From: Desmodus rotundus
Taxonomy: Eukaryota; Chordata; Mammalia; Chiroptera; Phyllostomidae
Assembly (NCBI RefSeq): GCF_022682495.2
Contig: NC_071388.1
Span: 82,399,073 to 82,463,072, forward strand
Direction: 5' to 3'
Length of the DNA stretch: 64,000 nucleotides
This document shows, one piece after another, positions 10,456 through 22,285 of this stretch. A program made the position numbers and the translations under genes. A model generated the notes under the pieces. That model was not told the origin of the DNA. It made no database searches and worked only from the letters and a program-made list of their open reading frames with translations. How positions within the stretch are numbered: the first letter of the stretch is position 1; every line of letters starts with the position of its first letter.

Positions 10456-12958
10456 GAGAAAAATAAATAAATGAGACCTGTTGGCAAGGTGAAAGAGGAA
10501 GCGAACCGCTGTTGTGGGGTGCGGCGCACAGTGAGAGTCTGCGAGATTAGGGGTAATGGCCTTGAGGAATGACGACGTGCCGCTGGCCAGTGTTTGGTTC
10601 TGCTGCTGGCTTGGTGACTAGATATCTACAGGTCAGGGAAGGTGAAAATCTTTACGAACAGATTAAAATAAGAGGATGGATTTAAGAAACGAGCCTAAGA
10701 ATCAAGGGCAGAGATGACAGTCTTTGATTCAAAAAGGACTTCAGGAAAATGCTGTCTAGTCTTAGGATAACCCCTGAGAAAGAAAGTTGAGAAGGTTCTC
10801 TCCCTTGCTCCAGGCTTGTTCAGCTACTGCAACTCTGTTTTTAAAACACTTTGATTATAAAAACACAGACCTTAGGGAGTCAAGAAATAGTCCTCAGATT
10901 TCAGATCCTTCACTAAATGTATTAAAAAAAAGACATTGTTATGACTCATTAGAGCTTTTCTGAGGCTGTTGATGCCTTCTGTGGGACTGTCAGATGGGAT
11001 TTTGGTGGGATCTTGAACCCCTCCTACACAACAATTTAGTTTCTGAGGATCCCATCTCCTTTGAACAAAAAAGGCTATGTAAATTAAAGGTTTTTAATGA
11101 AAACCAAGCAAAGCGTTAATTCCGAGTATTTTATTTCTTTTAACCTTGTTTGCTCCGCGGGCTGTCAGCAGCAGATGGTTGAATGAGTGATACCTTCTCA
11201 CAGCGTTCAGAGTCATTATCACTGTGTCATTTGAAGTGTTGCTTCCATCCTGTTTATTTCTCTCTCCTTTTATGTACGTTTTTTCTTTGATGTGTCACAA
11301 ATGCCTGAAATTCTTTTATGCCTATTTTCACCTGCTATGGAAATCCTTCTTGATATGGAAAGTAATAATGAGCTTGTGATGTATGAGGTGACTAATGAAG
11401 TGTTAAACTCAACAACTGCTTTCTGTAAAGTTCTGGAGGCATGAAATGTGTGTTTTTCTCATTAGCACTCATACCAGTGGGATTACTGCTTTTAAAAATT
11501 AAGATATGCGGGGTAACCTTCCATTTTATGTCACTTAAAGAAACAGTCATTGAGATGTGTATTCTGTGACTTGTATTGGACATAAAATGTAAAGGTGATT
11601 TATTTAACTAAATGGTACTCAATCAATGCTAATTGATAAATAAAATCGCTAACTTATGGATGCTTCTTAGTCCTCCATTAACCAGTTGAATCCACTCTTG
11701 AAAGTGCAGTATTTGGTACTAAACCTCATATTCTTATGTATATTTTTTCTTCAGTTCCTCTGTTAGAAAATCTGACAAATAATGAATGTGTAAGTTCCAC
11801 TGCTCGCACAATTTACACATTCTTTTGTGGTTGAATATTCTAAAAAATGGAAGATGCAAAATGCAATGCCATTTTAAAAGGAAAATGCACTCAAATTGGG
11901 AAGAAATGGTCAATGTACTGGAGTGGAGTATGTGCTGTAGAGAGCATAAAGGAGAGTGGACAATAGAACACATGCCCAATAATTAGACCATATGATGCAT
12001 ATACGAACTATTTCTTCTCCTGAGCAAATCTAAAATTCATAAATCCCATAATTTAACTTTCTTCCTGATGTTTAACATAGATGTGATATGCTGAAATAGT
12101 TTTAAATATAAATTCTTATGAATATTAATAATATTCACTAGTATTTTTCATAGTTCATTATGATATTTTTATCCTTTTATATAGGATCCTAACACAATTT
12201 CTATATCCTTTTAAATATATAAACGTTTATTGTGAAAATTATTATCTGTAAATCTTCACACTTAATTTGCAAACTCTGTGGTTTTCTTTTAAATAATCAT
12301 AAAATAAATTAAATTTTTAAAAGCATTGTTATAAAAATTTCACTCCATACATCACAGTAAATGCTACAGCTTCGCAGAGCGTAGTTCATGTCTTCTGTGT
12401 GACTAGCGTCCACAGCAGCTATAAAAGCTGGTTCTGCTGCATGTGTGATGTAATGAGATACACAATGGGCTTTTAAAAATCCATGCAAAATATTAAAGAT
12501 GCCAAACTTGAATTACAGTGTGAAGAAAATTTCATTTACACAGGTAGATGACTACTTAATAAAGTAAATTTAAATGTGAATAACTTATTTCTTAAAAGTG
12601 GTTTAGAGCATACTTGCAACCATGTTTCATAACATCAATTGATTTCTGTCTTCAAAAGAGTCTCTAACAGCAAATTAACTTTGTAATGAACTGCATTTTT
12701 AATAAATACATTAGAGATGAAAAATAACTAAAAATTATACATAAATTTTTAGTGTCTTCAAAATCAAGCACATTAAGACAAACTAGGGATTGTTTACTTG
12801 CTTAAATGCTATAAAATATTTAACTTGAAAAATCAACTTACCTCCAGAAACACAAACGATATTCTATTTATCGAATTTAATATGAAATACTTTGATGAAC
12901 CAGTTTAGTTTAGACAATTCATATAGCTTTCTCTATTTTCCAATTTAATGAATACATG
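10456..12958. other. Unique DNA, possible conserved non-coding block
   Basis: No transposon family is recognised over this 2.5 kb. The part at about 10980-11340 is less AT-biased. It carries ordered motif-like words such as 'cagcagatggttgaatgagt' (with an E-box CAGATG) and 'aagcgttaattccgagtatt', which look more like constrained regulatory DNA than decayed repeat. Reading frames at 11392-11583 and 11734-11986 are short, overlapping and unsupported. Confidence 0.4.
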
Positions 12959-12960
12959 TA

Positions 12961-13056
12961 CAGGGGTTGGTAAAAGTAGGTTTATAGTTGTGAGTACTCA
13001 AAACACAGAATTTGTTCTTGTACCATTATTTATTAAGTATTGTATAATTTTTATGG
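12961..13056 (+). mobile_element. Palindromic mariner-type MITE, left half
   Basis: It starts after a TA (12959-12960) with 'caggggttggtaaaagtagg' and runs through 'tttatagttgtgagtactca' and 'aacacagaatttgttcttgt'. Three other copies in the window (26093, 48204, 53798) share this left arm. The right arm is missing, so the copy is truncated near 13056. Confidence 0.8.
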
Positions 13057-13809
13057 AAAGATACATCAGGCTATTTTTGTCTCTTGGATTGCTTTTGACT
13101 TCAATTTCTCACATATACTATACTAACACTTCTTTTAACAAAATAATATACTGGGTTTTTTACAGCTTTCTTATTTCTTCTTTGCCAGTAAGCAAATACC
13201 TTCAATGTGGAATTACCAATAATTTTACCATGTTTCTTGTCAACAATATGTGACATGAAGTCAACACACACTGATGTATAAGGTGAAGATATCTTAATGT
13301 GTTGGGGGGAATATGTGAACTAAATTGGTAGAGGAAATAAAGCAAAGGGAAAAATTATGAATTACAATGTGTACCAACATGAACAGAAAGGTTGTGATGG
13401 TGAACAAGATGAATGTTTATATGTAGGAAACTTTCTATAGGCACCCAGAGGTATACAACATAAAAAGGAGAGAGAGAGAGAAATACGAGATCCAGAGAGG
13501 CAGGTCATGTTTCTTGGACAGCTATTTTGGGCCTGAAAGAGGCCTCAGGTCCTCATTGAACTGCTTCTTTTGAATCTCAACTAACTCAGTGTCAGAATCT
13601 CAACTAATCTCAACTAGCTTGGTGTCGCCCACCCTGTATCTTATCATGTGTCTGAGTGTGTGTGTGGGGGGTGTTCTGTACTAATTGCCATGGCTGGTGG
13701 CTTTTCCTTCCATGCATCACTCCCCTTCGCATGCCCAGGGGCCACCCACCTGACATTACCACATGCTGGGGTCACTGGGGGGGGGGGTCTCACACTATCT
13801 TGTGGTCTT
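13057..13809. other. Unassigned DNA, some low complexity
   Basis: It contains a short (GA)n run (about 13469-13482), a local repetition of 'gaatctcaactaa' at 13572 and 13595, and a G-run at about 13778-13787. It may include an unclassified LTR or DNA element. No gene is supported. Confidence 0.45.
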
Positions 13810-13825
13810 GAGATTTTTATTTTTA

Positions 13826-14026
13826 TTTTTTAATTAATCAATTTATTTTTAGAGAGAGGGTAAAGGAGAGAGAAAGAGAGGGAGAGAAATGTCAATGTGT
13901 GGTTGCCTCTTACATGCTCCCCAGAGGGGACCTGGCCCACAAACTGGGCAGGTGCCCTGACTGGAAATAGAACCAGCGACACTTTGCAAGCCTATGCTCA
14001 ATCCAATGAGCTACACCAGCCAGGGC
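13826..14026 (-). mobile_element. VES-type SINE (bat)
   Basis: It has the same reverse-strand order as the other VES copies, ending 'gctacaccagccagggc'. The direct repeat agatttttattttt lies at 13811-13824 and 14028-14041, a target duplication. The CTCF-like core is degraded here ('ctccccagaggggacc'). This copy is somewhat older than those at 736 and 30789. Confidence 0.9.
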
Positions 14027-14144
14027 AAGATTTTTATTTTTGCATATGTAATCCATTTTGTACAGGTAGCTAATTTTGTAAGTGATATATATTTCCCCTG
14101 CCCCCATGGCTGCTGATATAAATTAATTGCCTCTCCCATTGGTT

Positions 14145-14165
14145 AATAATAATAATAATAATAAT
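14145..14165. repeat. (TAA)n microsatellite
   Basis: About six tandem TAA units. Confidence 0.85.
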
Positions 14166-15148
14166 TTTTATCTTTGAATTTTGATTTCAATTTTTTATAC
14201 CTTTTCACTTTCTGTTCTTTGTTGGACAAGTTTCAAACAAATATCTTGAAGTAAAATAAGTAACTTGCTGTAACTTCCAGTGCTCTTAAAGAGATTCATT
14301 CATGTTTAGCAGTAAGTATTCTTCTCTGCACAAGAGACTAACCCTGGGTACTTTTGTTCAACTATGGCTTCCCGTAAATTCTGGTCAATCTATGGAAAAT
14401 GGATCATTAGTCTTCATGAGCTTACATCTCATGAACATGAGAGAGTAGACAGAATATTCTCCTTATATCTCTTCCAATACAGTGTTTACAAAAAATAACT
14501 TCTCAGCATTCTCTATATACAGTAATAATTTTTCTTTCAGATTTTATTGTTAAGCTTGAACTGTTATAGAGAATTAGTTTTTTTTCTATATCATCATTGA
14601 CAACAATAAATAAGTTACTGCAATCATTTCCAACATTTTTTTTCTTGATTATCACTCAATTTTTAAACCTGTGTAATTTACTTGGAGTTCGACTTAAATA
14701 TTATCAATATAGTTTTCAAGATCATCTTTTCACAAACTTTTAATGATTTGTCTTTAAGCTGGTACATTATACAAAAAGTCAGTAAAATCCAAATCAGCTT
14801 TTAATATTAGGACCAAAAGAGTTGTACTTAATTTAATCAAAGTTGTTTATTTTGAATTTTCTTCACAATTCTTCTCAACCAGAATATCATAACATCATAA
14901 ATATTATATTAATGTGATAGAAATTGATAATATCATTGATATGCCAGAAATGAATATAACTAGGAATGGAATAGAGGAACCTAATAGTCAAAATTTGGGA
15001 ATGCTCATGAAAATTACTCATCTGAATATGTTTCATTATGGGGGAAAATATTAAGAATTACTAATGTAACTCAATCAGAGGAATCTCTAAAAGAATATTT
15101 TACATCTGTTTTGTATGTTCTTGTCAGCAACTTTTCCTGGAAAGTCGA
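14166..15148. other. Unassigned AT-rich DNA
   Basis: No repeat or gene recognised. Confidence 0.5.
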
Positions 15149-15665
15149 TTATTAGTCTTCTATTGCTGCTTTAACAAATTATCACAAACTTAGTGGATTA
15201 AAGCAATAAAGATGTGTTATCTCTTCTGTAGGGCAGGTATTTGATGCCGGTTTCATTGGGCTAAAAATCAATATGGTAGCAGTGTTACATTGCTTTTAGA
15301 GGCTCCAGGGCACACTTTCATTGCCTTTCCATTTAGTAGAGGTTGCCCACCTCTAGTAATTAGAATGTATGTTACACACATTCCTTGACCCCTGGCCATC
15401 TTCCTCCACCACCAAACACAGCTGCATCACCATCTTTCTGACGTTACTGCTGTTGTCACACCTCTGTCCCTGCCTTTGAGTGGGAGAGGCTTTCAGAGAC
15501 TCATATAATTAGATTGAGCCCACCTTGATAACGTAGGATAATAAACCTATTTCAAAGTTCTTCACAACATCTACAAATCCCTTTTGTCATGTAAGGTAAC
15601 ATATTCACAGTTTCTGGGAAATTAGGGCATGGACATCTTTGGGTAGTTATTGTTCTTTCTACCCA
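15149..15665 (-). mobile_element. MaLR-like LTR (ERVL-MaLR), minus strand
   Basis: The start 'tattagtcttctattgctgc' followed by 'aacttagtggattaaagcaa' matches the reverse complement of the 3' end of MaLR LTRs. The end near 15600-15665 ('aaattagggcatggacatct') fits the opposite end. About 515 bp, strongly diverged, with no internal region nearby, so probably a solo LTR. Two similar LTRs lie in the other orientation at 27471 and 32491. The subfamily is not assigned. Confidence 0.68.
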
Positions 15666-15959
15666 CTAGAATACATCAGTGCCAGTACATATTATTTGAA
15701 TGGGATTTAACACAAAACTTTAAATATTCGAAGCAATATTTGAAGGTGATGTAACACAAAATTTTACTTCTAAAACAACAAGGTTTATTGAAGATGACAT
15801 TTCTCTTACTTTGAAAAAATAAATATTGCATTGACTCTATAATACACACATTGCTTTAGTCTTGAAAAATCCATGGACTGTGTGATTTTGTTGTTCATTG
15901 TTATAGTGCTGTCACATTTAAAAATAATTAAAATATGCAAAATATCAATTAAAATTGTA

Positions 15960-16312
15960 TTGATAACAGTAAAAAGATCAGTTGTGGCCTGGCATTACAG
16001 GGTAGAGAGCAATGGCTAGGTGGAAAATAGAGAATTTTTAGAGCAGTGAAACTGCTCTGGTACATACTATAATGGTGGGCACGTGGCATTACATGACTTT
16101 CAGAACCCATAGGATGTACACCACCAAAGTGAACACTAATAGAAACTACATGGGCTCATTGACTACAAGTGTATCCCGGTGTAGCGTGTTGACAGCAGGA
16201 AGGCTGTACGTGAGTGGTAGCAGGATGTATATGGGAACTCTCTCTACTTTCCACTCAAGCTTTCTGTGCATCTAAAACTGCTCTATACAATAAATATCTG
16301 TTCAAAGAAAAA
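15960..16312 (+). mobile_element. L1M 3' UTR fragment
   Basis: The order 'ggcattacagggtagagagc', 'gcagtgaaactgctctggta', 'catactataatggtgggcac', 'gtatatgggaactctctcta', 'ctaaaactgctctatacaat' and then AATAAA-like 'caataaatatctgttc' is the typical end of old L1M elements. It is non-coding. Confidence 0.82.
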
Positions 16313-17620
16313 GAACTCATTGCTTACTTCCATTTTTATCACTGATTAAAGAAAATCCAATTCTATATTTCTGCCTCCCTAATAGTCTTTTCTATCCTTT
16401 CTATTGCCTTTAACTCAAATGCATCCAATACTCTATGAACTCTGTTATTCCCCAACTCTCCCACTGAAACAACACTAAACTCCTCCTGGGCCCAGCCTTT
16501 CAGATTTTACCCTTTCCTTCAGATCTTTATGATGTAAGTTACTATCTTTTCTTATAAAATCATTGTTTTCTCCAGACCCTCTGCTTTTTTGTCTACTGTA
16601 TGTCACCATGGGTGTAAACACTTCTCACGGGAGGATGAAGATGGGAATAGAAATGACGGAGCTGGTCAAGTGGATAGGTAACTGCAGTGCTCTCTGAACC
16701 ACTGGAGGAGATGGGTGGAGAGGAGATATTTATGGCTATTTTTATGTTAGTATGTTATATATTTTTTATCTCATTATACACTGTACTTGTTCCAATTGTT
16801 AGTCAAGGAAATCGTGACAGCCCTTTCCTGAGATGGCAAAAATAATGATTAGCCAATTAGCCAATTCTTTCTTCTCTGGGTCCCTTATTGAAAGTTATCC
16901 TATCTTTCCGTATCAAAGAATGGATTTTTGAGAATTTGTAACTGTACTGATGAAAAGGATTCTCAGTCTTTTCTCCAACATGTAATCCCTTTTCTCATTT
17001 TATTTCTTTGTACAGTAACTCTATGATGCTCTATCTCTTATTATAAGCTGAGCATTCATAATCCAGTTCTGTTCTTTTTGATAACTACCCTTTTTTTTTG
17101 CTAGAATTACAGCCTCTTTTAGCCATTTTCTATATATTACCATGAAAGAAAGTTCTTTAAAAGCATTTATTTTTAAGGAAAAACCCTTACTGTTCAGAAT
17201 CTAATGAAGCAAAATGGCCCTTCTAATTCAAAGAAATAGACACCATATTTTAAAAAATAAAACACCTTTCAATATTGCCCAGGCAGCTGTACTTGAAGGG
17301 AAGTTCACATTTCTTCCTCTTCGATATGCTATTCACTGTAGTAAAAGAGGGGACTGTGAGACTGTAGCAAGTACTAGAAGAACAATGCAAAAAGAGTGCT
17401 GATGATCTTTACAGGGAAGGAAGAACAGGATGCGTGTCAGCAACAGGAAAGAGAAGTAGAATATAGGAAAATACCTTAGAACTACAGACATGATAAAAAG
17501 TGTTTACAATAAATCACTAGGTGATATATTGATAGATGGTAGACAGATAATAGACAGATAATAGCTAATCTCACCCTAAAGTTTCTTGGCATACTCTGAT
17601 TGGCTAAATAACTGACTGAA
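16313..17620. other. Unassigned DNA
   Basis: No repeat family or gene recognised. The frame at 17214-17402 has no supporting features. Confidence 0.5.
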
Positions 17621-17624
17621 TTAT

Positions 17625-17940
17625 GCATTCATTTAGGCGAAATTGAGTGAGTAGCTATTGAGCACCTACATGAACCAGACATTTTGTCAGCCTTTCTTTG
17701 TAAAAATAAAATGAATTGGATACAGATCCTCCTTTCAGACACACACACACCTGAAGAGAATGAATATACATAATAGTTTTGATGTTAAAATTGTTATAAT
17801 AGTCTAGAGAAGGAAGGGATTCTGCATAGGAAGATCTAGAAAAGCAGCCTATAGCTTTGAATCAGTAGGAGTAAGACATCTTGAAGTTGAGACAGAAGAA
17901 TTTAGGAGGCAGGAGCATCAGGGGGAAAGGCAGTGATAAT
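17625..17940 (+). repeat. Possible ancient MIR/L2-class repeat
   Basis: 'gtgagtagctattgagcacc' followed by 'tacatgaaccagacattttg' resembles the conserved 'tattgagcacctac...gtgccagg' segment. Downstream blocks (tagagaaggaagggattctg, aggaggcaggagcatcaggg) fit an old repeat that often follows it. Family assignment is uncertain. Confidence 0.4.
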
Positions 17941-19125
17941 AATTACAGTGGAAGTTGACCTGCAAATGTGGGTTAAGGTATCTATGAGGATGCTTCAAGC
18001 TGCAGTAGTACAAAACTATATTCAGGCTGACCAAATCACAAGGGAATTTACTCTTTCACAAATAAAGTGTCCCAAGGTAAGCAGCCTTCAGCCAAAGGAT
18101 GTTAGTGTTTCAGTCATATTTTATACAAGTCTTTCAGTTGTGCCCTTTTCAAGATGCTGGCTTTCCTCAAGCGGGCCTCCTTCATGGCTACAAAGTGATG
18201 GCTAACAGATCCTGGGACATCATACCTCTTTGTTATTTATCTCTGGAAGACTTGGGGTGGGAAACTCAATACCAAAACTTGAAATACCAACTCTTCCCTC
18301 TGGCCCTCTTGGCTTATCCCTTGACTTCCCAAGGCTGGTAACTCTTGCTGAAGTTTACCTACACTGATTTGCTTAGAGGGTAAGATGAACCAGGCTCTGG
18401 AGACAAGAAAAAGTTAAGCTCTAAATCAAAGTGGAGTTTTGCCAGAAAAGAGATTTCCATATGTTAACACAAAAATAGTGTCCTTAACCAACATAGTTTA
18501 AAACCATACCATGGTTAATTCAAAACATCAAGAATTGGAATTTGTATGCATTCTTAAATGCATATTTCTGATAATGAAATGACACATATACTTTGAAAAA
18601 TATTAACACAGCCACAGCTGCAGGGTATGAGATAAATTAGAAGTAGCAAGAGAAAGAACTGGGGACAGATAAAGTGAAACATTGAGGCAGTAATAAAGGA
18701 AACAGAATTAGTCAAATAGCCACACAAATTGGGATGATGAGGCAAAAGCAAGACATTTTATTGAAAAAAAATGTGAGGATTTTAAAACTGATTTGATTTA
18801 AGGGCAAGGAAAAAGAAGAGGTAATAAGTTTGACCGGATGGTGATGCCATTATCTAAGATAAGTACCGTAGAAAGGGTGTGTGGGCTGTAGGAAGATGGT
18901 GGGTTCAGCTTCCTCTCTCCGAATGGAAAGAATCAAAATACATTTCTTTTGGTATTGATTTAGAGAGAGTACACAGACTGCTGCAAAATGGGGACTGTAA
19001 AATCATAAATGACAAAGACCATGAGAACATGGTGCTTTTGAAAGAAAATTTGAAATATGAAGAGGAGAAATAAGCTCATAGCAAATTTATTAAATATGTT
19101 AGTACTCTCCTTAATGGTGACATAT
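17941..19125. other. Unassigned DNA
   Basis: No gene is supported. Frames at 17933-18341 lack any domain. Part of 18000-18200 may be a decayed repeat but could not be named. Confidence 0.45.
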
Positions 19126-19803
19126 TGAGGTCTGTCTGGAAAAAGTCTAGCCATTGTTAATATAATGAGGCAGCTTGCGTGACATCGATGTAACCTGGCA
19201 GCCAAGGAGAGTGGACTGGAATGCACATGCATGAACAATGACGACTTCACTGTACTAGTCAGTGGGGGCAGTAGATGATGTTGAGTGAGCATGTGTACTG
19301 TGTGGCTGTCACATTCAAAATGACTGAGCAAGTAGAGCAACGAATATGCACCAAATTTTGTTAAGCTTGAACAGTCCTCTGTGGAAACTATTTGGATGAT
19401 TCAGAAGGCCACAGCTATGGGCAACTTGTGATTGGCACCTTCATCAGGGCAACGAGCCTGCCCATGCATCATGTCTCATGCAGAGTTTTTTTGCAAAACA
19501 TCAAATCATCCAGATGACTCAGCCCCCTAGAGCCTAGATTTGGTGCCCTGCAACTTCAGGTTTTTCCCAAAACTAAAAGCACTTTTGAAACAGGAGAGAT
19601 TTCAGATCATTGATGAGATTCAGGAAAATAAGATAGGGCAGCTGATGGTTAATGGGAGAACTGTGTGAGGTCCCAAGGTGCCGACTTTGAGGGGGACTGA
19701 GGTATCATTGTCCTATGTACAATGTTTCTTATATCTTGTATCATCTTCAATTAGTGTCTATTTTTCATGTTGCATGGCTGGATACTTTCTGGAGAGACAT
19801 TGT
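19126..19803 (+). mobile_element. Internally deleted mariner, family A, copy 2
   Basis: It begins 'tgaggtctgtctggaaaaag' close to a TA (19123-19124) and ends near 19801 with 'gatactttctggagagacat', the reverse of the other end. It aligns with copy 1 over its whole length. It has the same short N-terminal reading (MTEQVEQRI-like, with mismatches, at about 19320), the same jump to the HxN/PP.SPDL-type region and the same small deletion in the C-terminal part. Frame-breaking changes make it inactive. Its flanks are unlike those of copy 1, so it is an independent insertion rather than a duplicated block. Confidence 0.87.
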
Positions 19804-21478
19804 ACACATATGTATTTTTATAAAGATAAATACGGAATAGCATATGTTCAATTTAGAAAAAAAATTATAAGTTTATACTCTTGATTCTAAATGAAAATTA
19901 AATTTGCAGGGTTTTATTTAGCTTAATTTCATATTCACATTTCTTTGCTTTCATTAAATATATTGGTCCTAATTACAATAACATAATTACCTACTCTTCT
20001 TATACTCAACATGAATATAATAATTCTAAATAGTAGTATCAATTTTACCATCAAAAATAGTGATACTAATAAATGTGTTTTGGTCAATCCTTATCATTAG
20101 CATTTATTCAAAAATGTTTGTACAGGTAACACACATGCACTATTTCTTCTATTTGTGATTCTGTCACCGATTTTGTATACAACCAGGGTGAACTATTTTT
20201 AAAAATATATTTATTGTTTGTGCCAATATAGTTATTGCTTTTTCTCCCTTTCTCCAGTTTGATGATCTCACATCATCATACTGGAAATAAGTACTTGTAT
20301 TTCAAAGTGTTAGCACAGACCAAAACAAACACACAAAAAACCAACCAACAAACTTATGGTTCTCTTTTATTAGGACTCCCTAATCTTTACATATTAATTT
20401 AGGGAAAGGGTATTGAGTATAAGAACAGAAGATGCTTCATGACTGGTCAGGTTTATTTTTGTTTCTTAAAAAATATTTTAAAATCTTCTCTGTATTTAAG
20501 CTAATTTGTTTATTAAATATGCACTTTCTCCATTATATTTTAACAAGTTTTTTTAAATATAAAAGCTCATGATTTTACTAATTTGATACACTGTTACCTA
20601 CATTTTTATGTTTTTATTGTAGTTTCTTTTTAATTATCCTGTCTGGGCTTTCAAAATATTTATAAATAATGTCTTCAATACAGAAAATTTTACCTTTTCG
20701 GTTCCAATGTTTTGCATTGAACTGCATTGGCTACCACCTCCAAGTCAATTTCATTAGTAAAGAGATAGAAAGATATCCTTGATGTTCTCCTGAGAAGATT
20801 TTCAGGAAATCTTATGGGATTATTATTTGAACGATTTAATTTCATATAGTCATAACTTTAATAAACTCATCTTGCACTGGTGTCAGTTTGGGGTAGTTTT
20901 AAATCGAACCAGGCAGTCAAGTTTTGGGGACTGTGGTTAACGTAAATGTAGCGGAGGGAAAGAGCTTAGCTACGCTCTCCCCTCATCAGTTGCCCTCAGC
21001 CACATTTCCTTCTCCTAGCCCTTACACTTACTACTTCTAGATAATCATTTAGGACCAATGTCATTGAGACATATGTTGCTTTCTCTCACTACCTATGTTT
21101 CAAATATTGGTGATATAAAGAGCTCTTTCTTATACCACTGATGAGAGTGTAAACTGGGGATAAGAAATGCTCCCTAGGGACCAGATAGGCCTGTGGAGGT
21201 GATATCAGAACATGGGCCCAGCTGGTAGGAATGTTTAACTTTCCATTTGTTTGTGTACTTGCCTCAGAATCCTTACAAGGAGTCTGGGTGATTGAACCAA
21301 AGCAGGAACTGAACATTATTCCAAGATTTCTGGCTCAAAACACATGTTAAAATTCATAACTCTTCCTGAAACCAGAGAGTTGTATAAAAATACATTTAAA
21401 ATCAATCATGAATAGACTTTAATAACTATCAAATCACAAATTTTATGTAGAAGCCAAAATTCCTCAAGCTACTAAAAA
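19804..21478. other. Unassigned AT-rich DNA
   Basis: A stretch at about 20195-20290 could be a short reversed L1 tail (T/C-rich after a 'ttattgtttgtgcc' block), but evidence is thin. The block at 20890-21020 is GC-richer and unexplained. No gene is supported. Confidence 0.45.
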
Positions 21479-22285
21479 TGTTGTCGGGGAGCTTTAACGC
21501 AGCCCCCCAGTCCGTCAAGGATGAAGAATAAGACTATCAAGACATGATCTGCTTGGGGAGGAGAGGTGGCTGATCTCTCAAAGGACAAGGTCCTAGAGCC
21601 TTTACATCCATGGGCTTTTATTAGGTTCATTTGCACAGGAATACAGATAAAGCTCATTGATCATTGTCAGCCAGTAAGGGTTAAACAATACAAGATTTAC
21701 AGAGAACTTTGAGGGCTTATTCTGAATTACAGCCAATTAGTTAGAGGGCCATAAAACTTTAGGCGCCAGACTCATCTCAGGTCTGGACCCTTATCTTTTA
21801 AGCTGAGGGTACAAATTAAGTAGGTTTCACAGGAATGTATGTATTTTTCTTAGGCCTGATTCCCCAGGGAATCCGCCCCTCCCAGCACCAGACTGCACTG
21901 CCCTCTGTTATTGCTTCAGGCTCAAGTCAGGCAAGGGAAGTAAGGCAGCCAAGAGATTAGGAGACAGAATGAGGACTCAGGCTATTTCAAAGCCGAGGGG
22001 CGAGGGTCCATCACCCCCCTTTTACACAGCCCCCCCCCCCAGTCCTTCCCTGCGAGCTTATTCCTGGTGACCAGAGCCTGTCTTAGGTTGATCCTCCCTT
22101 GAGGATTCTTACCCGTCATTGGCTAACTGGCCAAGCTCAGGGCCAAGCAGGGTGAAGTGGGCAGAGGTGGCACACCTACCAGGGAGATAAGCTTTGTCTC
22201 CTTAGTGGCTTATGATCCCAACTCTGACTCAGCCATAACCATGGGGGGTTACAGCCTCTGAGACCAGGCAGGGAGGTTCCCAACA
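21479..22285 (-). mobile_element. Solo LTR of an endogenous retrovirus, minus strand
   Basis: The block runs tgttgtcggg...ggttcccaaca, so both strands read TG...CA, as LTRs do. On the minus strand a polyadenylation signal AATAAA lies at about 21616-21622, roughly 137 bp from the LTR end, giving a plausible R-U5. Flanking bases (aaaa at 21475-21478, aaat at 22286-22289) fit a slightly mutated 4-bp target duplication. No internal viral sequence adjoins it, so it is a solo LTR. C-homopolymer runs lie near 22013-22042. The family is not named, but an ERV1-type (gammaretrovirus-like) origin is plausible. Confidence 0.72.

Noticed and set aside
13057..13809. Helitron
   Set aside because: Bats have Helitrons, but I could not find a TC start, a 3' hairpin and a CTAG end in register here.
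18960..19340. 126-codon open frame, minus strand
   Set aside because: It overlaps the left half of a mariner copy in antisense; a similar antisense frame appears over copy 1, showing it comes from the repeat.
7719..19803. Segmental duplication explaining the two mariner copies
   Set aside because: Sequences beyond the element ends do not match, so these are independent insertions.
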